Assembly: GCA_028673005.1 (NCBI GenBank)
Contig: CM054120.1
Span: 71,349,533-71,413,532, forward strand
Source: Tanypteryx hageni
Taxonomy: Eukaryota; Arthropoda; Insecta; Odonata; Petaluridae
Length of the DNA stretch: 64,000 bases
Reading direction: 5' to 3'
The notes beneath the pieces were generated by a model. The model made no database searches and was not told the DNA's origin. It saw nothing but the letters and a program-made list of their open reading frames with translations. Shown here piece after piece: positions 11,339 to 22,470 of the stretch. Numbering within the stretch: the first letter of the stretch is position 1; each line of letters opens with the position of its first letter. The translations under genes were made by a program, and so were the position numbers.

Positions 11339-13409
11339 CCCAATAATGATACTCAAATTTCGCATGTAAATTCGACAGCATTTAGAAATGCTCTTGCATT
11401 ATTTCAAGAATATAATAATTTAAAAGGTCATGGAAAATTAAATGCTGAGATGTTAAAATTGATAAATAGATCAAGATGTGGGGTTCCTGATGATATTGTT
11501 AGTTTTGCTACCCATAGGTATAAATGGCAAACTACGCTTTTAAAATGGTAATATGTGTTAGGTAATGATGAACTTTTAAATCTTGCTAAAGCCGCATATG
11601 AAATGTGACAATAAAATACAAACCTTCTATTTAAATATATCAATCAAAATCCAGATATAATTATTTCTTATAAACGAGGGGACCATGAATTTTAAAAAAA
11701 ATCCATATAGCTCTACTAATTTAGATCGTAAGGCAGGAATGTTAGCTTATTCAGAATACCCAAACAAAGATAATACGCCTATTGAAATACATATTGATCA
11801 AGATGAATTATTGTATTTAAAGATATGTAAACTCTACCGGGTCTCACGCGGCAGGAAAATGGAACGGAGTCAATGAACGCGCCGGTAATCTTCCAAAAAG
11901 GCTTTATTTCCTCTCATGATCTAATCTCTTCCCCATGACTTCCACCCATCCTCTACATACAACATTGTCTTTCATCCCGCATTTCCATTGCTCCTCGCAA
12001 AGTACCTCTCGCAATGTACCTCTCGCAAAGTACCTCTCGCAAAGTACCTCTCGCTATACTTTGCCGTCATCACATGACCAGCCCTTACCATTGGCTACCT
12101 CGAGTGGCTTCATTGGCATGGCTCCGGCAGAAATTCCCACGCTTGCGGCTCCCAGTGTTAACCGATGCGAGGCAGGAAGTATCATGTAGCCACGATTACA
12201 TAATGCAGCCAAAGGCAGGTGGCCAGCTAGCAGAAAGTGCTGCCTTCACTACACGAAAATTACAAAACGAAATTGTAAATGCAATTTATTGAATTCAAGT
12301 CTAATTGAAGGTAATATATATAACAGAAGAGATTTTAGTACTCATAACTGTGATGTATTGTGTACACAGTTCCTCTTCTAATTTTATAGGACGATGAATA
12401 TGCTAGAACGAATAAGCAAAGCATGAGTAACACATTAGGAGCTGTACATGAAAGTAAACTAATATAAAACTTAAAAAAGAATATTATCCTCCATTAACCA
12501 CTGGACTCCAGTTGCACAGGTCTGGAATAGGGTTAATAAGATCTCAGGCAAATACCACTCTACAAGCATGCCAAGTCTAGCGATTGGAAGCCAACTTATA
12601 ACATCGTCTGTTGCCATTGGCAAAGCATTAGGCCTCCATTATGCCAAGGTTAGCAGCACGGCCGAGCACGATCCTTCTTTTAATCGAATCAAAGAGAGAA
12701 TGGAAAGAACTGTAGTAAACCTTGGCAAAGTCAGCAGTCCAGCATCATACAATTAACCTTTTTCACAGTGGGAGTTGAAGTCGGTGATTGGGGATGTTAA
12801 GGATTCTTGTCCTGGCTTGGACAGTATCCATAATGCCTTCCTCAAACATCTGCCCATAGATGCCGAACAGGACCTACTGAATACACTCAATCAACTTCGG
12901 GCTGAGGGTGCTTTCCCTGAATCATTGCGGGAATCGGCAATTGTCCCTATCCCTAAATAGGGAAAGGACAAGTGCCAGGCATTCAGCTATACCGCAATCT
13001 CCTTGACCAGCTGCCTGTGCAAACTGATGGAGATAAGGGTCAACGGACGTCTAGTTTGGTGCCTTGTCATCAGCAACCTTATCTCAAATGTCCAGTGTGG
13101 TTTATGACGTAGCAGGTCTAAAGTGGACCACATAGTCAGGATCAACAGCTTTATTTAAGAGGCCTTTCTTCTATGCTAGCATGTCATAGGAGTCCTATGT
13201 GACATAAATAATTGGTACGAGAATACCTGGCGATACAAGATTGTATGAACTCTTAAAGAATGGGGTTTTTAAGGTAGACTACCAATTTTTATCCAAAACT
13301 TTCTAATGGAGCGTACTTTTAGAGTTCCTATCACAGTCTTTTGTCTAAGAATATGGTGCCCCTCAGGGTTTTGTTTTAAGTGTAATGCTATTCGCAATAG
13401 CTATGAATG
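11159..13409 (+). repeat. Satellite unit 6 (2,251 bp), copy of unit 2
   Basis: Unit 2 type with two additional 14-bp copies (minisatellite 11999-12054, 4 copies, one with AATGTACC). Block A 12152-12453. Confidence 0.93.
11379..11825 (+). pseudogene. MMP fragment (block B), unit 6
   Basis: Prodomain and cysteine switch open in 11258-11551 with the RT thumb upstream. Late part open 11685-11876. Confidence 0.78.
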
Positions 13410-13589
13410 ATGATGTGGACTGCATTAAATCACCGGCTCATAGATTGTTGACGGCCTTGCTATTTTCTGCAGGTCATCGAATTTGAGGATGGCTTAAGGC
13501 AAATTCAGTTGACACATAACCGGCTCCATATATGGTCTTGTGAAACTGAATTCCACTTCTCCAAAGAGAAGACCAAGTGTATGTATACT
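12490..13589 (+). pseudogene. I-clade LINE RT fragment, satellite units 6/7
   Basis: Open 12568-12756, broken by a private TAA (SPASYN then stop, where others read SPASYNEPF), open again 12775-12960 to the shared TAG. Confidence 0.87.
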
Positions 13590-15674
13590 CCCAATAATGA
13601 TACTCAAATTTCGCATGTAAATTCGACAGCATTTAGAAATGCTCTTGCATTATTTCAAGAATATAATAATTTAAAAGGTCATGGAAAATTAAATGCTGAG
13701 ATGTTAAAATTGATAAATAGATCAAGATGTGGGGTTCCTGATGATATTGTTAGTTTTGCTACCCATAGGTATAAATGGCAAACTACGCTTTTAAAATGGT
13801 AATATGTGTTAGGTAATGATGAACTTTTAAATCTTGCTAAAGCCGCATATGAAATGTGGCAATAAAATACAAATCTTCTATTTAAATATATCAATCAAAA
13901 TCCAGATATAATTATTTCTTATAAACGAGGGGAACACGAATTAAAAAAAAAATCCATATAGCTCTACTAATTTAGATGGTAAGGCAGGAATGTTAGTTTA
14001 TTCAGAATACCCAAACAAAGATAATACGCCTATTGAAATACATATTGATATAGATGAATTATTGTATTTAAAGATATGTAAACTCTACCGGGTCTCACGC
14101 GGCAGGAAAATGGTACGGAGTCAATGAACGCGCCGGTAATCTTCCAAGAAGGCTTTATTTCCTCTCATGATCTAATCTCTTCCCCATGACTTCCACCCAT
14201 CCTCTACATACAACATTGTCTTTCATCCCGCATTTCCATTGCCCCTCGCAAAGTACCTCTCGCAAAGTACCTCTCGCAAAGTACCTCTCACAAAGTACCT
14301 CTCGCAAAGTACCTCTCGCTATACTTTGCCGTCATCACATGACCAGCCCTTACCATTGGCTACCTCGAGTGGCTTCATTGGCATGGCTCCGGCAGAAATT
14401 CCCACGCTTGCGGCTCCCAGTGTTAACCGATGCGAGGCAGGAAGTATCATGTAGCCACGATTACATAATGCAGCCAAAGGCAGGTGGCCAGCTAGCAGAA
14501 AGTGCTGCCTTCACTACACGAAAATTACAAAACGAAATTGTAAATGCAATTTATTGAATTCAAGTCTAACTGAAGGTAATATATATAACAGAAGAGATTT
14601 TAGTACTCATAACTGTGATGTATTGTGTACACAGTTCCTCTTCTAATTTTATAGGACGATGAATATGCTAGAACGAATAAACAAAGCATGAGTAACACAT
14701 TAGGAGCTGTACATGAAAGTAAACTAATATAAAACTTAAAAAAGAATATTATCCTCCATTAACCACTGGACTCCAGTTGCACAGGTCTGGAATAGGGTTA
14801 ATAAGATCTCAGGCAAATACCACTCTACAAGCATGCCAAGTCTAGCGATTGGAAGCCAACTTATAACATCTTCTGTTGCCATTGGCAAAGCATTAGGCCT
14901 CCATTATGCCAAGGTTAGCAGCACGGCCGAGCACGATCCTTCTTTTAATCGAATCAAAGAGAGAATGGAAAGAACTGTAGTAAACCTTGGCAAAGTCAGC
15001 AGTCCAGCATCATACAATGAACCTTTTTCACAGTGGGAGTTGAAGTCGGTGATTGGGGATGTTAAGGATTCTTGTCCTGGCTTGGACAGTATCCATAATG
15101 CCTTCCTCAAACATCTGCCCATAGATGCCGAACAGGACCTACTGAAAACACTCAATCAACTTCGGGCTGAGGGTGCTTTCCCTGAATCATTGCGGGAATC
15201 GGCAATTGTCCCTATCCCTAAATAGGGAAAGGACAAGTGCCAGGCATTCAGCTATACCGCAATCTCCTTGACCAGCTGCCTGTGCAAACTGATGGAGATA
15301 ATGTTCAACGGACGTCTAGTTTGGTGCCTTGTCAGCAGCAACTTTATCTCAAATGTTCAGTGTGGTTTATGACGTAGCAGGTCTACAGTGGACCACGTGG
15401 TCAGGATCGACAGCTTTATCCAAGAGGCCTTTCTTCTTTGCTAGCATGTCATAGGAGTCCTATGTGACATAAATAATTGGTACGAGAATACCTGGCGATA
15501 CAAGATTGTATGCACTCTTAAAGAATGGGGTTTTTAAGGTAGACTACCAATTTTTATCCAAAACTTTTTAATGGAGCGTACTTTTAGAGTTCCTATCACA
15601 GTCTTTTGTCTAAGAATATGGTGCCCCTCAGGGTTTTGTTTTAAGTGTAATGCTATTCGCAATAGCTATGAATG
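13410..15674 (+). repeat. Satellite unit 7 (2,265 bp)
   Basis: Minisatellite 14250-14319 with five copies, one with CTCTCAC. Block A 14417-14718. Left part of unit 1 type, right part drifting towards the unit 8 subtype (AATGTTCAACGG at about 15300, CACGTGGTC at about 15395). Confidence 0.92.
13630..14076 (+). pseudogene. MMP fragment (block B), unit 7
   Basis: Prodomain and cysteine switch open in 13509-13802. The late HID motif is altered (CATATTGATATAGATGAA, HIDIDE). Confidence 0.77.
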
Positions 15675-15855
15675 ATGATGTGGACTGCATTAAATCACCG
15701 GCTCATAGATTGTTGACGGCCTTGCTATTTTCTGCTTGTCATCGAATTTGAGGATGGCTGAAAGGCAAATTCAGTTGACACATAATCGGCTCCATATATG
15801 GTCTTGTGAAACTGAATTCCACTTCTCCAAAGAGAAGACCATGTGTATGAATACT
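14755..15855 (+). pseudogene. I-clade LINE RT fragment, satellite units 7/8
   Basis: Open 14833-15225 to the shared TAG, then the usual stops. The 3' thumb part at 15736-15855 is in frame (MAERQIQLTHNRLHIW). Confidence 0.87.
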
Positions 15856-15895
15856 CCCAATAATGATACTCAAAATTCGCATGTAAATTCGACAG

Positions 15896-16342
15896 CATAT
15901 AAAAATGATCTTACATTATTTCAAGAAAATAATAATTAAAAAGGTCATGGAAAATTAAATGCTGAGACGTTAAAATTGATAAATAGATCAAGATGTGGGG
16001 TTCCTGATGATATTGTTAGTTTTGCTACCCATAGGTATAAATGGCAAACTACGCTTTTAAAATGGTATTATGCGTTAGGTAATGAAGAATTTTTAAATTT
16101 TGCTGAAGCCGCGTATGAAATGTGGCAATAAAATACAAATCTTCTATTTAAATATATCAATCAAAATCCAGATATAATTATTTCTTATAAACGAGGGGAC
16201 CACGAATTAAAAAAAAAATCCATATAGCTCTACAAATTTTGATGGTAAGGCAGGAATGCTAGCTTATTCAGAATACCCAAACATGGATAATACGCCTATT
16301 GAAATACATATTGATCAAGATGAATTATTGTATTTAAAGATA
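15896..16342 (+). pseudogene. MMP fragment (block B), unit 8
   Basis: Start reads AYKNDLTLFQENNN then TAA (15736-15939 open with the RT thumb). Cysteine switch and WYYALGNEEFLNFAEAAYEMW are kept in the same frame after the stop. Confidence 0.77.
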
Positions 16343-16517
16343 TGTAAACTCTACCGGGTCCCACGCTGCAGGAAAATGGAACAGAGTCAATGAACGCGCC
16401 GGTAATTTTCCAAAAAGGCTTTATTACCACTCATGATCTAATCTCTTCCCCATGACTTCCACCCATCCTCTACACACAACATTATGTCTTTAATCCCGCA
16501 TTTCCACTGCCCCTCGC

Positions 16518-16615
16518 AAGGTACCTCTTGCTAAGTACCTCTTGCTAAGTACCTCTCGCCAAGTACCTCTCGCCAAGTACCTCTCGCCAAGTACCTCTCG
16601 CCAAGTACCTCTCGC
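16518..16615 (+). repeat. 14-bp minisatellite, 7 copies
   Basis: Seven tandem copies of a 14-mer of the form NAAGTACCTCTYGC nested in unit 8. Early copies have CTCTTGCT, later ones CTCTCGCC, a directional variant pattern expected when one end of the array expands. Confidence 0.95.
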
Positions 16616-16711
16616 CATTCTTTGCCATTATCACATGACCAGCCCTTACCATTGGCTTCCTCGAGTGGCTTCATTGGCATGGCTCCAGCAGAAATTCCCA
16701 CACTTGCAGCT

Positions 16712-17014
16712 CCAGTGTTAACCGATACGAGGCAGGAAGTATCATGTAGCCAAGATTACATAATGCAGCCAAAGGCAGGTGGCCAGCTAGCAGAAAGTGC
16801 TGCCTCCACTACAGGAAAATTACAAAATGAAACTGTAAAGGCAATGTATTCAATTCAAGTCTATACTGAAGGTAATATATTTAACGGAAATGATTTTAGT
16901 ACTCATCACTGTTGTGTATTGTGTACACAGTTCCTCTTCTAATTTTATAGGACGATGAATGGGCTAGAACGAATAAACAAAGCATTAGTAACACATTAGG
17001 AGCTGTACATGAAA
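16712..17014 (+). pseudogene. MMP-like block A, unit 8 (best A1 frame)
   Basis: The A1 part is open from 16622 and reads APVLTDTRQEVSCSQDYIMQ, then a KLQNETVKAMYSIQ helix and VYTEG through the GAAG|GTAATA border. A2 (16951-17014) reads DDEWA and TLGAVHE with flanking TTTTATAG and GAAA|GTAAAC. The frame just before A2 is closed by TAG, as expected if the boundary is an intron acceptor. Possible secretory leader upstream (LPLASSSGFIGMAPAEIPTLAA). MMP assignment of A1 and A2 is inference from motif order. Confidence 0.45.
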
Positions 17015-17093
17015 GTAAACTTATATATAACTTAAAAAAGAATATTATCCTCCATTAACCACAGGACTCCAGTTGCACAGGTCTGGAATAGGG

Positions 17094-18534
17094 TTAACCC
17101 CTCAAGCGAGACTTTAATCTATGGCATTTAAATCGCTCAGCGTGACTTTTTTTCCCAAGCACAAAATACTAAAATGCATGCATTCACTTTAATATTTTTT
17201 GTACTTTAATTATCATTTCAAAAATTTCCAAAAAATTATGTCGTATTTAAAATTGTTCATTTTATATAATAAAAAATAAATACATACATTTATTTCAATC
17301 CAATTTCTACTATGTGCTGCTCCTCCGACGTTTAGTAGTTCAGCTGCGTCTGGCACACATAGTTCTTTACCCGGTATATAAATTTTATGGAAACTATTTT
17401 TCAAATAATCACTGATAGGTAGAATTTTATACAATAGGATCTCAAATAATCACTGATAGGTAGAATTTTATACAATAGGATCTCTATTTACAATGTCTTT
17501 ATCGGTATTATCTACAAAATGCAAAAATTTGCTCAACAAATAAAATCTTTCTTCACTCATTGCATTTGGAATAAATGACATTTCTAATATATGTTTTCTA
17601 CTAAAATACATTCTGAGAGTTGGTTTTTGAATTATTCCCATCAACATTAGCAAAGCAAACCACTTTTGATAGCGTGATTTTTTAAAGACGTGATCTTATT
17701 TTTCTCGCGGGCAAGGAATTGTTCCACGTAACGATTAGTTTCAACCACTATGAGGGCAATTAGATCATCAAAAAATAACTCAAAATATCTAAAGGGATAA
17801 TCTGTTGATAAAACCTGCACTATTTGTTTTCCAACTAAATCACACGCAAAAGGCTGAGGAGGGTTAGCACTGTTGACATCTCCCCAAATATTCTCTTGAA
17901 TATTCACAGTTGAGTGAGTTATTTCTTCCAATTCCTCTTCGGAACTGGAATCAATAGAGTATCCGTTCGAATCTTCAGAATATATATCTACACTTCTTTC
18001 ACTATATTTCTCCAAAACACTTCCCAATCCGCCAACTCACGAGAGCTACAAGCCATAGTGAACTAAATAGGGGTTCGGCTAAAGGACAGACCCAAGATGA
18101 AAAAAAAAATAAAAAAAATGCCCGACGCAAACGCAGGCACTAAGAAACCTCGACCATCAGCTCGAAGAATCGTAAACAAGACCCAGGAAGATGAGAGCTC
18201 TTTTGAAAGTCTGAGACGCAACGCACGAAAGATAAGAGGCCTGGCGAGCCTTAGTAAGCACTGCTACGGCCAGGTCCGAGATAGAAAAAAAAATAAAAAA
18301 AAATACTAACACGTAAACACAGACAACGAGGAACCACAGAACGAAAGCAGAAAGCATTAGCTTGCATATTCACTCTCTGAAAGCTCATAAATCAGAGCCG
18401 TAGCGATAACAAAACTTAATGAAAATTTCGCGCTGACGCATGAGAAAGAGAGGACGTGAATGCTACGTCGCACACGCTGGGAGCACGGGAAAGGGAGGAC
18501 GTGAATGCCACGTCGCACACGCCGGAGGGGTTAA
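17094..18534 (-). mobile_element. piggyBac-type element with TTAA duplication, internally deleted
   Basis: Insertion of 1,433 bp (17098-18530) flanked by TTAA at 17094-17097 and 18531-18534. Both ends begin CCCCTC followed two bases later by GCG (left CCCCTCAAGCGAG; right end, inverted, CCCCTCCGGCGTG), matching the C-rich short TIR plan of piggyBac. Coding remnants lie on the minus strand. The right end has a near-perfect tandem repeat of about 40-45 bp (about 18446-18530) with GGACGTGAATG and CGTCGCACACGC. An A-rich motif (A9-T-A8) occurs at both about 18098 and 18283. Confidence 0.9.
17213..18056 (-). pseudogene. piggyBac (PGBD4-like) transposase, broken
   Basis: Minus strand. An acidic serine/glutamate-rich N-terminus (17647-18027) is followed by the family block PQPFACDLVG, STDYPFRYFELFFDDLI and ETNRYVEQFL. 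Then 17468-17653 has MGIIQKPTLRMYFS and SEERFYLLSKFLHFVDN. 17213-17434 continues ILPISDYLKNSFHKIYIPG, then joins a stretch that may be the C-terminal tail. Known piggyBac order is kept, but the catalytic core after YIPG is missing. Lesions: a 41-bp tandem duplication (17401-17441 and 17442-17482) that shifts frame; the likely start MACSSRELA at 18056 is one base out of frame with the rest. Dead copy. Confidence 0.85.
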
Positions 18535-19627
18535 TAAGATCTCAGGCAAATACCACTCTACAAGCATGCCAACTCTAGCGATTGGAAGCCAACTTATAAC
18601 ATCTTCTGTTGCCATTGGCGGAGCATTGGCCTCCATTATGCCAAGGTTAGCAGCACGGCCGAGCACCATCCTTCTTTTAATCGAATCAAAGAGAGAATGG
18701 AAAGAACTGTACTAAACCTTGGCAAAGTCAGCAGTCCAGCATCATACAATGAATCTTTTTCACAGTGGGAGTTGAAGTCGGTGATTGGGGATGTTAAGGA
18801 TACTTGTCCTGGCTTGGACAGTATCCATAATGCCTTCCTCAAACATCTGCCCATAGATGCCGAACAGGACCTACTGAAAACACTCAATCAACTTTGGGCT
18901 GAGGGTGCTTTCCCTGAATCATTGCAGGAATCGGCAATTGTCCTTATCCCTAAATAGGGAAAGGACAAGTGCCAGCCTATCAGCTATACCGCAATCTCCT
19001 TGACCAGCTGCCTGTGCAAACTGATGGAGATAAGGATCAATGGACGTCTAGTTTGGTGCCTTGTCAGCAGCAACCTTATCTCAAATGACCAGTGTGGTTT
19101 ATAACGTAGCAGGTCTACAGTGGACCACGTGGTCAGGATCGACAGCTTTATCCAAGAGCCCTTTCTTCTATGCCAGCATGTCATAGGAGTTCTATGTAAC
19201 ATATGTAATTGGTACGAGAATATCTGGCGATACAAGATTGTATGCACTCTTAAAGAATGGGGTTTTTAAGGTAGACTACCAATTTTTATCCAAAACTTTT
19301 TAATGGAGCGTACTTTTAGAGTTCCTATCACAGTCTTTTGTCTAAGAAACTGGTGCTCCTCAGGGTTTTGTTTTAAGTGTAATGCTATTCGCAATAGCTA
19401 TGAATGATGATGTGAACTGCATTAAATCACCGGCTCATAGATTGTTGACGGCCTAGCTATTTTCTGCAGGTCATCGAATTCTAGGATGGCTGAAAGGCAA
19501 ATTCAGCTGACCCATAACCGGCTCCATATATGGTCTTGCGAAACTGAATTCCACTTCTCCAAAGAGAAGACCAAGTGAATGTATACTCCTAATAATGATA
19601 CTCAAATTTCGCATGTAAATTCGACAG

Positions 19628-20465
19628 CATTTAGAAATGCTCTTACATTATTTCAAGAATATAATAATTAAAAAGGTCATGGAAAATTTAATGCTGAGAC
19701 GATAAAATTGATAAATAGATCAAGATCTGGGGTTCCTGATGATATTGTTAGTTTTGCTACCCATACGTATAAATGGCAAACTACGCTTTTATAATGGTAT
19801 TATGCGTTAGGTAATGAAGAATTTTTAAATTTTGCTAAAGCCCCATATGAAATGTGGCAATAAAATACAAATATTCTATTTAAATTTCATTCATTCGTGT
19901 TCTGTCTTGCGACAGGTCCTACCAATTAATTAATTGGTTTTGACTAGGGAATATACATACACGGTGTGGTGGTTTCCCGTTGCCTTCCACACCGGACTTA
20001 CACACCGGACTTACACACAGAAGGGAGGAGAGAAACCCGGTGCCGGCATTTGCCTGCTCTTACGAAGAACACCAGGGGGGCCAACGGCTTAACGTCCCTT
20101 CCAAAGGACGGAACAGCTGAATTTGCGCGGTCTCCTCAAACCACGCAAACAGGGGGCTGGGTGACCTTGAGAAAAAATCCTACTCGCACAGGATTCGTAC
20201 CCGATGACTTTTTCAAGCATCGGGCGAGTAGCAGCCAGTGTCCTAACCACTACACCACCGGCACCCCTCTATTTAAATATATCAATCAAAATCCAGATAT
20301 AATTATTTCTTATAAACGAGGGGACCACGAATTAAAAAAAATCCATATAGCTCTACTAATTTTGATGGTAAGGCAGGAATGCTAGCTTATTCAGAATACC
20401 CAAACAAAGATAATACGCCTATTGAAATACATATTGATCAAGATGAATTATTGTATTTAAAGATA
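19628..20465 (+). pseudogene. MMP fragment (block B), unit 9, split by SINE
   Basis: Block B in two parts, 19628-19885 and 20268-20465, separated by the SINE. Additional lesions: TAA after NN in the prodomain, AGATCTGG replacing AGATGTGG so the switch cysteine is lost (TGT to TCT), and TTATAATGG for TTAAAATGG. Confidence 0.75.
19875..20278 (-). mobile_element. tRNA-derived SINE with 11-bp target duplication
   Basis: 382-bp insertion (19886-20267), minus orientation, flanked by TCTATTTAAAT at 19875-19885 and 20268-20278. Read on the minus strand, the 5' end (from 20267) begins GGGGTGCCGGTGGTG and contains a box A-like TAGTGGTTAGGACACTGG (20235-20252) and a box B-like GGTACGAATCC (20191-20201), 33 nt apart, as in RNA polymerase III promoters of tRNA-derived SINEs. 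The 3' end has a short GAAT-type tail. GC-richer than the host unit. The family is not recognised. Confidence 0.85.
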
Positions 20466-21095
20466 TGTAAACTCTACCGGGTCCCACGCTGCAGGAAAAT
20501 TTAACAGATTCAAAATCAAAATCTTCCAAAAAAGCTTTATTTCCACTCATGATCTAATCTCTTCCCCATGACTTCCACCCATCCTCTACACACAACATTA
20601 TGTCTTTAATCCCCCATTTCCACTGCCCCTCGCAAAGCACCTCTTGCTAAGTACCTCTCGACATTCTTTGCCATTATCACATGACCAGCCCTTACCATTG
20701 GCTTCCTCGAGTGGCTTCATTGGCATGGCTCCAGCAGAAATTCCCACACTTGCAGCTCCAGTGTTAACCGATACAAGGCAGGAAGTATCATGTAGCCAAC
20801 ATTACATAATGCAGCCAAAGGCAGGTGGCCAACTAGCAGAAAGTGCTGCCTCCACTACAGGAAAATTACAAAACGAAATTGTAAAGGCGATGTATTCAAT
20901 TCAAGTCAAACTGAAGGTAATATATATAACGGAAGAGATTTTAGTACTCATCATTGTGACGTATTGTGTACACAGTTCCTCCTCTAATTTGATTGGACGA
21001 TGAATGGGCTAGAACGAATAATCAAAGCATGAGTAACACATTAGGAGCTGTACATGAAAGTAAACTAATATATAACATAATAATTAATATAATCC

Positions 21096-22194
21096 TCCAT
21101 TAACCACAGGACTGCAGTTGGACAGGTCTAGAATAGGGTTAATAAAGTCTCAGGCATATACCATTCTAAACGCGTGCCAAGTCTAGAGATTGGAAGTCAA
21201 CTTATAGCATCTTCTGTTGCCATTGGCGAAGTATTAGGCCTCCATTATGCCAAGGTTAGCAGCACGGCCGAGCACGATCCTTCTTTCATTCGAATAAAAG
21301 AGAGAATGGAAAGAACTGTACTAAACCTTGGCAAAGTCAGCAGTCCAGCATCCTACAATGAACCTTTTTCACAGTGGGAGTTGAAGTCGGTGATTGTGGA
21401 TGTTAAGGATTCTTGTCCTGGCTTGGACAGTATCCATAATGCATTCCTCAAACATCTGCCCATAGATGCCGAACAGGACCTACTAAAAACACTAAATCAA
21501 CTTCGGGCTGAGGGAGCTTTCCCTGAATCATTGCGGGAATCGGCAATTGTCCCTATCCCGAAATAGGGAAAGGACAAGAGCCAGCCATCCAGCTATACCG
21601 CAATCTCCTTGAGCAGCTGCCTGTGCAAACTGATGGAGATAATTGTCAACGGACATCTAGTTTGGTGCCTTGTCAGCAGCAACCTTATCTCAAATGTCCA
21701 GTGTGGTTTATGACGTAGCAGGTCTACAGTGGACCACATGGTCAGGATCGACAGCTTTATCCAAGAGGCTTTTCTTCTATGCTAGCATGTCATAGGAGTC
21801 CTATGTGACATAAATAATTGGTACGAGAATACCTGGCGATACAAGATTGTATGCACTCTTAAAGAATGGGGTTTTTAAGGTAGACTACCAATTTTTATCC
21901 AAAACTTTTTAATGGAGCGTACTTTTAGAGTTCCTATCAGTCTTTTGTCTAAGAAACTGGTGCCCCTCAGGGTTTTGTTTTAAGTGTAATGCTATTCGCA
22001 ATAGCTATGAATGATGATGTGAACTGCATTAAATCACCGGCTCATAGATTGTTGACGGCCTAGCTATTTTCTGCAGGTCATCGAATTCTAGGATGGCTGA
22101 AAGGCAAATTCAGTTGACACATAACCGGCTCCATATATGGTCTTGTGAAACTGAATTCCACTTCTCCAAAGAGAAGACCAAGTGTATGTATACT
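21096..22194 (+). pseudogene. I-clade LINE RT fragment, satellite units 9/10
   Basis: Open 21174-21566, ending with PIPK-TAG (here CCGAAATAG). Subtype with GEVLGLHYAK and FIRIKER. A 3-bp deletion at about 21939 (ATCAGTC for ATCACAGTC). The thumb part is in frame and leads directly into the MMP fusion frame of unit 10. Confidence 0.88.
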
Positions 22195-22470
22195 CACAAT
22201 AATGATACTCAAATTTCGCATGTAAATTCGACAGCATTTAGAAATGCTCTTGCATTATTTCAAGAATATAATAATTTAAAAGGTCATGGAAAATTAAATG
22301 CTGAGACGTTAAAATTGATAAATAGATCAAGATGTGGGGTTCCTGATGATATTGTTAGTTTTGCTACCCATAGGTATAAATGGCAAACTACGCTTTTAAA
22401 ATGGTATTATGCGTTAGGTAATGAAGAATTTTTAAATTTTGCTGAAGCCGCGTATGAAATGTGGCAATAA
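22093..22470 (+). pseudogene. RT-thumb/MMP-prodomain fusion reading frame, 125 aa
   Basis: The longest open version of the chimera joint. Residues 1-34 are LINE RT (MAERQIQLTHNRLHIW and FSKEKTKCMYT; the 44.9-kb LINE has FSKEKTKCIHF). Residues about 48-125 are MMP-like: NALALFQEYNNLKGHGKLN, the cysteine switch SRCGVPDD at 79-86, then YKW, LLKWYYALGNEEF and AAYEMW, matching the prodomain and the first strand and helix of an MMP catalytic domain. Ends at TAA after MWQ, with MMP-like NTNLLFKYINQNPDIIISY continuing in frame beyond it. There is no furin site between switch and catalytic start. No evidence of expression. Confidence 0.8.

Larger units (their letters stand above)
15675..19406 (+). repeat. 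Satellite unit 8 (3,732 bp including a piggyBac insertion)
   Basis: Standard unit with seven 14-bp minisatellite copies, interrupted at 17098-18530 by a piggyBac-type element at TTAA. Removing the insertion and one TTAA restores the normal unit. The RT part right of the insertion keeps ancestral CAG (Q) at about 19174 before HVIGV, where most other units have TAG. Confidence 0.92.
17051..19587 (+). pseudogene. I-clade LINE RT fragment, units 8/9, split by piggyBac
   Basis: RT begins at 17051, is cut after GGAATAGGG at 17093, resumes at 18531 and continues into unit 9. Open at 18697-18957, ending PIPK-type TAG. Least decayed motif-A surroundings of the array (LLCQHVIGV). Confidence 0.85.
19407..22013 (+). 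repeat. Satellite unit 9 (2,607 bp including a SINE)
   Basis: Unit with a SINE at 19886-20267 inside MMP block B. Minisatellite 20634-20661 (2 copies). In block A (about 20758-21059) the intron-acceptor TTTTATAG is mutated to TTTGATTG. Confidence 0.92.

Noticed and set aside
16518..16615. CRISPR array
   Set aside because: Direct 14-bp tandem copies without unique spacers, in eukaryotic satellite DNA.
18097..18357. Small frames on both strands in the piggyBac 5' region
   Set aside because: Bounded by A-rich tracts, no family features, inside element noncoding DNA.
20191..20252. Genuine tRNA gene
   Set aside because: Box A and B are present, but no complete cloverleaf was made out and the sequence is the head of a SINE with target duplication.
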